Assembly (NCBI GenBank): GCA_003232015.1
Contig: QIKU01000200.1
Location: 1 to 5,196, forward strand
From: Gammaproteobacteria bacterium
GTDB taxonomy: Bacteria > Pseudomonadota > Gammaproteobacteria > UBA6429
Reading direction: 5' to 3'
DNA: 5,196 nt
The notes below the pieces were generated by a model. That model did not search any database. It was not told where the DNA came from and was given only the letters and a program-made list of their open reading frames with translations. Position 1 is the first letter of the stretch; each line of letters begins with the position of its first letter. The position numbers and the translations under genes are program-made. Positions 1-5,196 of the stretch are shown in pieces.

Positions 1-33
1 GCGCATACCAGGTTAATAATATATAATTGATTT

Positions 34-1737
34 TTAAAACAAAAAATACCGCTGCGCTAACGGCAACTCTTCTGCCGGTTCACAGGTTAATAATTTGCCG
101 TCTGCTTTTACTTCATAGGTTTGCGGGTCAACACTGATATCAGGCATATAATCATTCAGCAGCATATCGTTTTTAGTAATGTTACGGGTGTTTCTAACTG
201 CCACAATTTTTTTATTCAAGCCCAGCTGATCTTTAACTCCCGCATCCACCCCGGCTTGTGACATAAAGCTGACACAGGTATTACTTAATGCCTTACCGTA
301 GGCACCAAACATGGGGCGGTAATGCACTGGCTGTGGTGTTGGGATAGATGCATTCGGGTCGCCCATGGGTGCAGCCGCAATCATCCCGCCCTTCATTATC
401 AGTGCAGGCTTGGCAGCAAAAAAAGCCGGTTTCCAAAAAACCAGATCTGCTAATTTACCCACAGCAATCGAACCAACCGTATCGGCTATGCCGTGCGTAA
501 TGGCCGGGTTAATGGTGTATTTTGCAATGTAACGTTTAGCACGGTAATTATCGTTACGGCTTGAATCTTCTTTTAATGCGCCGCGTTGCACTTTCATTTT
601 ATGGGCGGTTTGCCAGGTACGTATAATTACTTCACCAACACGCCCCATTGCCTGCGAGTCGGATGCAATCATGCTGAAAGCACCAAGGTCATGCAAAATA
701 TCTTCGGCGGCAATTGTTTCGCGTCGAATACGTGATTCGGCAAAAGCAACATCTTCTGGAATACTGCTATCGAGATGATGACAAACCATCAGCATATCTA
801 GATGCTCATCAATAGTATTGACCGTGTACGGGCGTGTTGGGTTAGTCGATGACGGTAAAATATTAGGTTCTCCACAAGCTTTAATAATATCAGGTGCATG
901 CCCACCCCCTGCACCTTCGGTATGGTAGGTGTGAATGGCACGGCCTTTAAAGGCTTTAAGGGTGTCCTCAATAAAACCCGACTCATTTAACGTGTCGGTG
1001 TGAATGGCAACCTGCACATCCATTGCTTCGGCTACACTCAGGCAGTTGTCAATGGATGCAGGTGTGGTGCCCCAGTCTTCATGTAATTTTAAACCCATGA
1101 CACCGGCTGTAACCTGTTCTTCCAGCGCTTCGGGCAAACTCGCATTGCCTTTACCCAAAAAACCTATATTCATTGGTAGGACATCAGCGGCTTCATACAT
1201 GCGGTGGATATTCCAGGGGCCCGGTGTACAGGTGGTTGCATTGGTTCCGGTTGCCGGGCCGGTACCACCACCGATCATGGTAGTAATACCGGACATCAAC
1301 GCTTCTTCAATTTGTTGTGGACAAATAAAATGAATATGGGCATCGATACCACCGGCAGTAATAATCTGGCCTTCACCGGCAATAACCTCGGTGCCGGGGC
1401 CAATAACAATATCGACACCCGGTTGCACATCGGGGTTACCTGCTTTGCCAATGCCGCTGATCAAGCCATTTTTAATTCCGATGTCGGCTTTAATAATGCC
1501 CCAGTGGTCAAGAATGAGTGCATTGGTAATAACAACATCGGCAACATCTTTTGCCATTCGTTGACTTTGCCCCATACCGTCACGTATGACTTTACCACCA
1601 CCAAACTTTACTTCATCACCATAAAAGGTTTTATCTTCTTCGACTTCAATAATAAGCTCGGTATCGCCCAACCGCACCCGATCGCCTTTGGTCGGGCCAA
1701 ACATTTCAGCATAAGCACGCTTATCAATGACACTCAT
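34..1737 (-). CDS. ureC: Urease alpha subunit UreC (catalytic)
   Basis: This is the catalytic subunit of nickel-dependent urease, which hydrolyses urea to ammonia and carbamate in the cytoplasm as part of a UreABC complex. The product is 567 residues, the usual length of bacterial UreC. An N-terminal beta domain leads into a metal-dependent amidohydrolase barrel. The nickel ligands are all visible: His134 and His136 (in GGIDAHIHF), the lysine that is carbamylated in this family, Lys217 (in GLKLHEDWG), His246, His272 and Asp360 (in ASDSQAMGR). The substrate-binding and catalytic residues His219 and His320 and the mobile-flap Cys319 (in MVCHHLD) are also present, at the same numbering as the Klebsiella enzyme. 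The ATG overlaps the ureB stop codon (ATGA), and an AGGGGG ribosome-binding sequence lies at 1744-1749, 6 nt upstream, inside the end of ureB. No defect is seen, so an active enzyme is expected once nickel is loaded. Confidence 0.99.
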   Translation of the reverse strand: MSVIDKRAYAEMFGPTKGDRVRLGDTELIIEVEEDKTFYGDEVKFGGGKVIRDGMGQSQRMAKDVADVVITNALILDHWGIIKADIGIKNGLISGIGKAGNPDVQPGVDIVIGPGTEVIAGEGQIITAGGIDAHIHFICPQQIEEALMSGITTMIGGGTGPATGTNATTCTPGPWNIHRMYEAADVLPMNIGFLGKGNASLPEALEEQVTAGVMGLKLHEDWGTTPASIDNCLSVAEAMDVQVAIHTDTLNESGFIEDTLKAFKGRAIHTYHTEGAGGGHAPDIIKACGEPNILPSSTNPTRPYTVNTIDEHLDMLMVCHHLDSSIPEDVAFAESRIRRETIAAEDILHDLGAFSMIASDSQAMGRVGEVIIRTWQTAHKMKVQRGALKEDSSRNDNYRAKRYIAKYTINPAITHGIADTVGSIAVGKLADLVFWKPAFFAAKPALIMKGGMIAAAPMGDPNASIPTPQPVHYRPMFGAYGKALSNTCVSFMSQAGVDAGVKDQLGLNKKIVAVRNTRNITKNDMLLNDYMPDISVDPQTYEVKADGKLLTCEPAEELPLAQRYFLF

Positions 1738-2066
1738 GATGTGCCCCCTGCTTTTTTACTGGTTAATTTACCCATGACTTTAGCATTAAAGCCATAAATG
1801 ATTTTATCACCGGCGTATTCGACCAGCTCCACTTCACGCATTTGCCCTGGTTCAAAACGGACTGCTGTTCCTGCGGCAATATTCAGGCGATAACCTTTGC
1901 TCGCACCACGCTTAAAGTCCAGTGCGGAATTCACTTCATAGAAATGATAATGTGAGCCAACCTGTATGGGCCGGTCACCGGTATTCGATACCTGCACTGT
2001 TTGTGTTGCGCGCCCCTCGTTTAAATTAATCTCACCTTCATCAATAAAATATTCTCCAGGTATCAT
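1734..2066 (-). CDS. ureB: Urease beta subunit UreB
   Basis: This is the small beta subunit of urease, a structural partner of UreC in the (UreABC)3 assembly; it carries no nickel. The 110-residue product is about the usual size or slightly longer, with a short Lys/Gly/Ser-rich tail. Family landmarks are the start MIPGEYF, the central [10 protein letters not shown] segment (residues 37-46), ALDF (48-51), the [12 protein letters not shown] loop (64-75) and YGFNAKVMG near the end (91-99). The start is well fixed: a strong TAAGGAG ribosome-binding sequence at 2074-2080 sits 7 nt before the ATG and overlaps the ureA stop codon, suggesting translational coupling. Its own TGA overlaps the ureC ATG by 4 nt. 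Confidence 0.98.
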   Translation of the reverse strand: MIPGEYFIDEGEINLNEGRATQTVQVSNTGDRPIQVGSHYHFYEVNSALDFKRGASKGYRLNIAAGTAVRFEPGQMREVELVEYAGDKIIYGFNAKVMGKLTSKKAGGTS

Positions 2067-2077
2067 CTTAAGGCTCC

Positions 2078-2380
2078 TTATTGAATCGGGTTATGGACAG
2101 TGACTAATTTGGTGCCATCGGGAAAGGTGGCTTCAACCTGTACGTCATGGATCATATCGGCAATGCCTTCCATCACATCATCAACACTTAGCAAGGTGGT
2201 TCCATACGACATTAATTCGGCAACGGTTCGCCCATCACGCGCACCTTCCATAATGGCAGCCGAAATATAAGCAACCGACTCAGGATAGTTTAACTTCAAG
2301 CCCCGGTCTTTGCGCCGCTCTGCAAGTAATGCAGCAGTAAATAACAGGAGTTTGTCTTTTTCGCGTGGTGATAGCTCCAT
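2078..2380 (-). CDS. ureA: Urease gamma subunit UreA
   Basis: This is the gamma subunit of urease, a structural component of the (UreABC)3 complex. The product is 100 residues, the standard length of separately encoded bacterial UreA (in Helicobacter it is fused to the beta subunit, and in plants all three are fused). The family pattern is clear throughout: [14 protein letters not shown] at the N-terminus, [14 protein letters not shown] (21-34), an alanine-rich helix [15 protein letters not shown] (39-53), then VDDVMEGI and a C-terminal [14 protein letters not shown]. The ATG is preceded by AAAAGG at 2388-2393 with 7 nt spacing. It lies 33 nt after ureD and 11 nt before ureB, in the same transcription unit. 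Confidence 0.98.
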   Translation of the reverse strand: MELSPREKDKLLLFTAALLAERRKDRGLKLNYPESVAYISAAIMEGARDGRTVAELMSYGTTLLSVDDVMEGIADMIHDVQVEATFPDGTKLVTVHNPIQ

Positions 2381-2413
2381 AATAATGCCTTTTAATTTTT
2401 CTGTTAACTTTTA

Positions 2414-3280
2414 TCAAGTTGCCCATATTCGTGGAGGGCAAGCTGTCTTCTGTATAAGTTGTGGCCGGGTAATTGACCAGCACTGTGTAAATAATGCCAA
2501 TGCTTCGCGGGCGTGATGGCCAAAATAGCGAATAAGCAATACGTCATGGTGAACGGTGAAGCTGACTATTTTTTCTGCTGAGTGTTGCTGCAATTCTTTT
2601 ATTGCTTCTATATCTATTGTTTTTGCATTTAAGGTAACCAGCATTGTCGCCATTAGCGGAAATTTGTTCAAGCCCCAGATAGCAGAAAGTATACCTGACT
2701 GCGTATCAATAACATTTCTGTCTATATATAAAGGTATTCCATTGCGCTTAACCGTGATTTTTTGTTTTACCAGGCCTTGCCTGAAAAATTCTTTCCCTGC
2801 CGGGCGACCAAAACAGCTCATTTCCCAATAACTTAAATGAGCCCCGTCCTCCAGATCAAATTCGGTATGGGTGGATGCATTGCAATCATTATAAAAAATC
2901 GTTTCCTGTGGCAGCCATTCAAGAATTGCATTTTTTCTAACTTTAAATATTTGGCTTAATCTCGCCTGCTGCTGGCTACTTCGATAAAATTTACTGGCTG
3001 CTGGGGTAGTGAGCAAGGCATGGGATCCAGGATGTAACTCCACATCCAGTTCCAGAATATCCCCGCCGACAATACCACCTGGAGGATGGATCAGGTAACT
3101 ATGACAAACGTCTGCTTCGGGATAAAATGGCTTCTGTATCACCAGCGGGCCTTTATGCAGGCGATGGGATAAGATTGTTTTATTTGCTGTTTTTTTATAC
3201 GCCAGTTCCAATCTTGCTAACCAGTTTTGCTGATTGTTGATTAATTCCTTGCTGCGCTTCTCTTTCACTATGGCATTCAT
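2414..3280 (-). CDS. ureD: Urease accessory protein UreD
   Basis: UreD is the accessory scaffold that binds apo-urease and, with UreF and UreG, directs Ni2+ to the active site; it is called UreH in Helicobacter. From the ATG chosen here the product is 288 residues, typical of the family. Conserved blocks in order are LHKGPLVIQKPFYPE (41-55), HPPGGIVGGD (65-74), LLTTPAASKFYRS (89-101), EWLPQETI (121-128), CFGRPAGKEF (156-165) and the C-terminal CPPRIWAT (281-288). The open frame extends upstream to a TTG at 3319, which would add 13 residues and overlap the permease gene. I prefer the ATG at 3278-3280, which starts 5 nt after the permease stop, although no strong ribosome-binding sequence precedes it. 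That absence suggests coupling to translation of the gene upstream. The C-terminal end is complete. Confidence 0.96.
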   Translation of the reverse strand: MNAIVKEKRSKELINNQQNWLARLELAYKKTANKTILSHRLHKGPLVIQKPFYPEADVCHSYLIHPPGGIVGGDILELDVELHPGSHALLTTPAASKFYRSSQQQARLSQIFKVRKNAILEWLPQETIFYNDCNASTHTEFDLEDGAHLSYWEMSCFGRPAGKEFFRQGLVKQKITVKRNGIPLYIDRNVIDTQSGILSAIWGLNKFPLMATMLVTLNAKTIDIEAIKELQQHSAEKIVSFTVHHDVLLIRYFGHHAREALALFTQCWSITRPQLIQKTACPPRIWAT

Positions 3281-3285
3281 TTTAT

Positions 3286-3927
3286 TCAAGCTGCCGTAAA
3301 AACAGAGAACACAAGCCAAAATGAAAAAATAATGGCAGCACTGCCAATAAATGCCTGCAACATTGCCGTGCTGTTCGGGTAGCGCAGAAGAATACGAATA
3401 ATGGCATGCCTGAACACACCACCAAAAACAAACATGGAAAAAATAACACCAACCGAAAAGAAAACTAGATAACTAAGCGCCAATACCGGCTCGGTTATTT
3501 TAGAAACTGGAATTAGAGCCAGGATAGAAGCGGTACCCGCCACGCCATGAATACCGCCCACAATCAGTGCGCGGCGTGAAGAAAGTGTGTGATTTTTTTC
3601 TGACGAAAACTTCAGGCCAAATATTTGCTTCATCGACTCTGCCAGAATACGCACACCGATAATGGCAAGAATAACCGCAACAATAAGCTCAGCATAGTGG
3701 CTAAATGCAGAATTAAATGAAATGCCTAACAGAAAGACAAAAAAACCCGCCGATAATAATGAAAGGCTGTGGCCAATCGCCCAGTGTGAACTGTACTTTA
3801 AAATTTTCTGCCACTGATTTTCCCTGGCAGCGATACCCGTTACCGTCAACACATGGTCGGCATCCAACGCATGCAACATGCCAAAACCGAGGGCAAGGGA
3901 TAATATGGTATAGATTGAGTCGAACAT
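3286..3927 (-). CDS. Nickel permease, UreH/NiCoT-like (six-helix)
   Basis: This inner-membrane protein probably imports Ni2+ for urease. From the start chosen here it is 213 residues with about six hydrophobic helices (roughly 5-22, 50-70, 78-95, 120-140, 148-172, 188-210). The diagnostic feature is HALDADH at residues 19-25, the HX4DH signature in an early helix of NiCoT/NicO nickel-cobalt transporters. Further histidine motifs follow at SHWAIGHS (47-54) and GGIHGVAGT (124-132). The shortness and helix count resemble the UreH-type permeases found in some urease clusters, not the eight-helix HoxN/NixA type. The frame is open to a GTG at 3999, but that codon and an ATG at 3972 lack a ribosome-binding sequence. 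The ATG at 3925-3927 has a weak AGAG upstream, lies after a candidate -10, and gives the expected distance to HX4DH. It is first in the operon, 5 nt before ureD. Nickel specificity is inferred from context; cobalt cannot be excluded. Confidence 0.88.
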   Translation of the reverse strand: MFDSIYTILSLALGFGMLHALDADHVLTVTGIAARENQWQKILKYSSHWAIGHSLSLLSAGFFVFLLGISFNSAFSHYAELIVAVILAIIGVRILAESMKQIFGLKFSSEKNHTLSSRRALIVGGIHGVAGTASILALIPVSKITEPVLALSYLVFFSVGVIFSMFVFGGVFRHAIIRILLRYPNSTAMLQAFIGSAAIIFSFWLVFSVFTAA

Positions 3928-3970
3928 GGATAAATCTCTAAACCTGAACTTATGTGCTATTTTCTTCACC

Positions 3971-3979
3971 ATTAAAACA
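3971..3979 (-). promoter_or_regulatory. Candidate extended -10 for permease-ureDABC
   Basis: Read on the minus strand this is TGTTTTAAT, an extended -10 (TGn followed by TTTAAT, matching TATAAT at 5 of 6 positions). No good -35 lies at the usual distance, which extended -10 promoters can tolerate. Transcription would begin near 3964, giving a leader of about 37 nt to the preferred permease ATG at 3927. It would leave the GTG at 3999 outside the transcript. This is inference from sequence pattern only. Confidence 0.3.
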
Positions 3980-3988
3980 CAAGCAACA

Positions 3989-4017
3989 ATGACGTGCACG
4001 TAAAACAGGAGTAAGAT
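3989..4017 (+). promoter_or_regulatory. Candidate sigma70 promoter for comM
   Basis: ATGACG at 3989-3994 (4 of 6 matches to TTGACA) and TAAGAT at 4012-4017 (4 of 6 matches to TATAAT) are separated by 17 nt, the optimal spacing. Transcription would start near 4024, leaving a leader of about 32 nt before the comM ATG. The palindrome at 3992-4001 overlaps the -35 and the start of the spacer. The match is modest and could be chance. Confidence 0.25.
3992..4001. repeat. Perfect 10-bp palindrome in divergent region
   Basis: ACGTGCACGT reads identically on both strands. The flanking bases pair imperfectly, so symmetry does not extend cleanly beyond 10 bp. Its place between two divergent genes, overlapping the candidate comM -35, would suit an operator for a dimeric regulator. 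A palindrome of this length is expected by chance in roughly one in eight regions of this size, so the functional reading is weak. Confidence 0.3.
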
Positions 4018-4055
4018 AACGGCTAAGTATGGAAATTAAAAGGTAGGGATTACCA

Positions 4056-5196
4056 ATGTCACTCGCTGTTGTTTATAGTCGCGCCCAAACCGGCATTGAT
4101 GCGCCACTGGTGAGTGTTGAAGTGCACCTGTCCAATGGCTTGCCCGGTTTATCGATTGTTGGCTTACCTGAAACCGAAGTCAAGGAAAGTAAAGACAGGG
4201 TTCGTGCCGCTATTCTTAATTCGCAATTTGAATTCCCGGCTCGGCGTATCACTATTAGCTTAGCGCCAGCCGACCTGCCCAAAGAAGGTGGCCGTTTTGA
4301 TCTGGCGATTGCCCTTGGCATTCTGGCCGCATCAGAACAAATCCCATCAGAATTACTTAGCCAGTTTGAATTTATCGGCGAGCTTGCTTTAAGCGGTGAA
4401 CTGCGCGGCATACGGGGGGTACTCCCAGCAACTATTCAAACAGCCAGCGCAAAGCGTGGTTTATTTGTTGCCACATCCAATGCCGATGAAGCGGCATTGG
4501 TTAGTGAGGCAACTGTTTTCCCCGCCGCCCATTTATTAAATGTTTGCGCGCACTTAAGTAAACAAACCCTGATCACGCCCCATGCACAGGGCTTATCCGC
4601 ACAGCAACAGGCCAATAAAAATTTAACCGCTAACCTCAGTGATATTACCGCCCAGCACCATGCCAAACGAGCACTTGAAATTGCAGCGGCGGGTGGCCAT
4701 TCACTATTAATGATTGGCCCGCCCGGTTCGGGTAAAACCATGCTGGCCAGTCGGCTGCCTGGAATACTGCCGCCGATGACAGAAACCGAAGCATTGCAAA
4801 CAGCGGCCATCCAGTCCATTAGCTATCATGGTTTTAATAACAAGCACTGGATGCAACGGCCTTTTCGCACGCCTCACCATACCGCGTCCGGCGTTGCACT
4901 GGTCGGTGGTGGCTCGCAACCCCGCCCGGGTGAAATTTCGCTGGCACATAATGGGGTTGTGTTCCTCGACGAACTGCCGGAATTTGAGCGCCGGGTACTG
5001 GAAGTATTAAGAGAACCGATTGAATCCGGCAAAATTGTTATTTCACGTGCTGCACGTCAGGCAGAATTCCCAGCAAGATTCCAGTTAATCGCAGCTATGA
5101 ACCCCTGCCCCTGTGGCTATTATGGACACAGTAATGGCCGCTGCCGTTGCACACCCGATAAAATACTGCGCTACCGCAATAAAATATCGGGGCCAT
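4056..5196 (+). CDS. comM: ComM/YifB family AAA+ ATPase, 3' end outside window
   Basis: This is a Mg-chelatase-like AAA+ protein. Its best-studied members (ComM of Haemophilus and Vibrio) are hexameric helicases that promote branch migration when incoming DNA is integrated during natural transformation; YifB is the E. coli name. The first 380 codons are present, out of about 500 usual for the family. An N-terminal ChlI-like domain (about 1-175) contains [29 protein letters not shown] sequence from residue 28, and [19 protein letters not shown] from 68. The AAA+ core follows, with Walker A GPPGSGKT (221-228), [11 protein letters not shown] (268-278), Walker B VVFLDE (301-306), an NPCPCGYYG block (349-357) and a GRCRC cysteine pair (361-365). 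The ATG has AGGTAGGG at 4041-4048, 7 nt upstream, and [10 protein letters not shown] is a typical family start. It is divergent from the urease operon and has no obvious functional link to it. Confidence 0.96.
   Translation, partial: MSLAVVYSRAQTGIDAPLVSVEVHLSNGLPGLSIVGLPETEVKESKDRVRAAILNSQFEFPARRITISLAPADLPKEGGRFDLAIALGILAASEQIPSELLSQFEFIGELALSGELRGIRGVLPATIQTASAKRGLFVATSNADEAALVSEATVFPAAHLLNVCAHLSKQTLITPHAQGLSAQQQANKNLTANLSDITAQHHAKRALEIAAAGGHSLLMIGPPGSGKTMLASRLPGILPPMTETEALQTAAIQSISYHGFNNKHWMQRPFRTPHHTASGVALVGGGSQPRPGEISLAHNGVVFLDELPEFERRVLEVLREPIESGKIVISRAARQAEFPARFQLIAAMNPCPCGYYGHSNGRCRCTPDKILRYRNKISGP

Larger units (their letters stand above)
3928..4055. promoter_or_regulatory. Divergent intergenic region, permease/urease versus comM
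   Basis: These 128 bases separate the minus-strand permease-urease operon from the plus-strand comM gene and must hold, or lie close to, the promoters for both. The region is AT-rich. It contains a candidate extended -10 for the urease side, a candidate sigma70 promoter for comM and a 10-bp palindrome, each listed separately. I did not see the Escherichia coli NikR operator (GTATGA and TCATAC half-sites). No terminator-like hairpin is visible. Part of it (3928-3999) is open in the permease frame and would be coding if the upstream GTG were used. Confidence 0.6.

Noticed and set aside
1..33. Possible start of a following gene (such as ureE) at the ATG at 4-6 on the minus strand
   Set aside because: Only two codons would be in the window and no ribosome-binding sequence is evident upstream. 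ureE is expected by operon convention, but the sequence here does not show it. No terminator is visible either.
9..94. Direct repeat CAGGTTAATAAT at 9-20 and 83-94
   Set aside because: One copy is inside ureC and one just after it. A single 12-bp repeat is about what chance predicts in 5 kb, and there is no third copy or mobile-element context.
1204..1797. A 197-codon plus-strand open frame antisense to ureC
   Set aside because: It lies opposite highly conserved ureC and part of ureB, its translation is Asn/Thr/Gly-rich without a recognisable domain, and there is no convincing ribosome-binding site. It is a shadow frame.
2381..2413. Possible regulatory element or terminator between ureD and ureA
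   Set aside because: The 33 bp are AT-rich and contain the ureA ribosome-binding site, but there is no stem-loop or other structure.
4073..4949. Minus-strand open frames within comM
   Set aside because: They lie opposite a clear, conserved comM reading frame and their products resemble nothing, so they are shadow frames.
4056..5196. comM as a truncated pseudogene
   Set aside because: The frame is uninterrupted and all expected motifs are intact. It stops only because the window ends.
1..5196. An undescribed system spanning the window
   Set aside because: All long conserved frames belong to known families (nickel permease, urease, ComM), and the intergenic space is too small to hide another gene. 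The adjacency of urease and comM looks like ordinary chromosomal neighbourhood.

Overview
The window looks like ordinary chromosomal DNA from a proteobacterium, most likely a gammaproteobacterium of moderate GC content (judged by eye, not counted). The reasons are the separate UreA, UreB and UreC subunits in the order ureD-ureA-ureB-ureC, and a YifB/ComM-type AAA+ protein of the kind common in gammaproteobacteria. I cannot place the genus from sequence alone.

Positions 34 to about 3927 hold a tightly packed minus-strand operon. Read in the direction of transcription (from high to low coordinates) it encodes a six-helix UreH/NiCoT-type nickel permease, the urease accessory protein UreD, and the three structural subunits UreA (gamma), UreB (beta) and UreC (alpha). 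Gaps between genes are 5, 33 and 11 nt, and ureB and ureC overlap by 4 nt, so translational coupling is likely. The logic is simple. The permease brings in Ni2+. UreD, together with UreE, UreF and UreG (not in the window, presumably beyond position 1), loads nickel into the apoenzyme. The UreABC enzyme then splits urea into ammonia and carbamate. Every nickel ligand and catalytic residue I checked in UreC is present, at the same numbering as the Klebsiella enzyme.

Positions 3928-4055 form a short divergent intergenic region. It has weak candidate promoters in both directions and a perfect 10-bp palindrome. From 4056 to the window edge, on the plus strand, runs the first 380 codons of comM (yifB), an AAA+ helicase of natural transformation. 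It is cut by the window end, not by a mutation.

I found no mobile element, CRISPR array, RNA gene or broken gene, and no convincing undescribed system. The points most worth a second look are the type and position of the nickel permease, two start-codon corrections, and the palindrome in the divergent promoter region.
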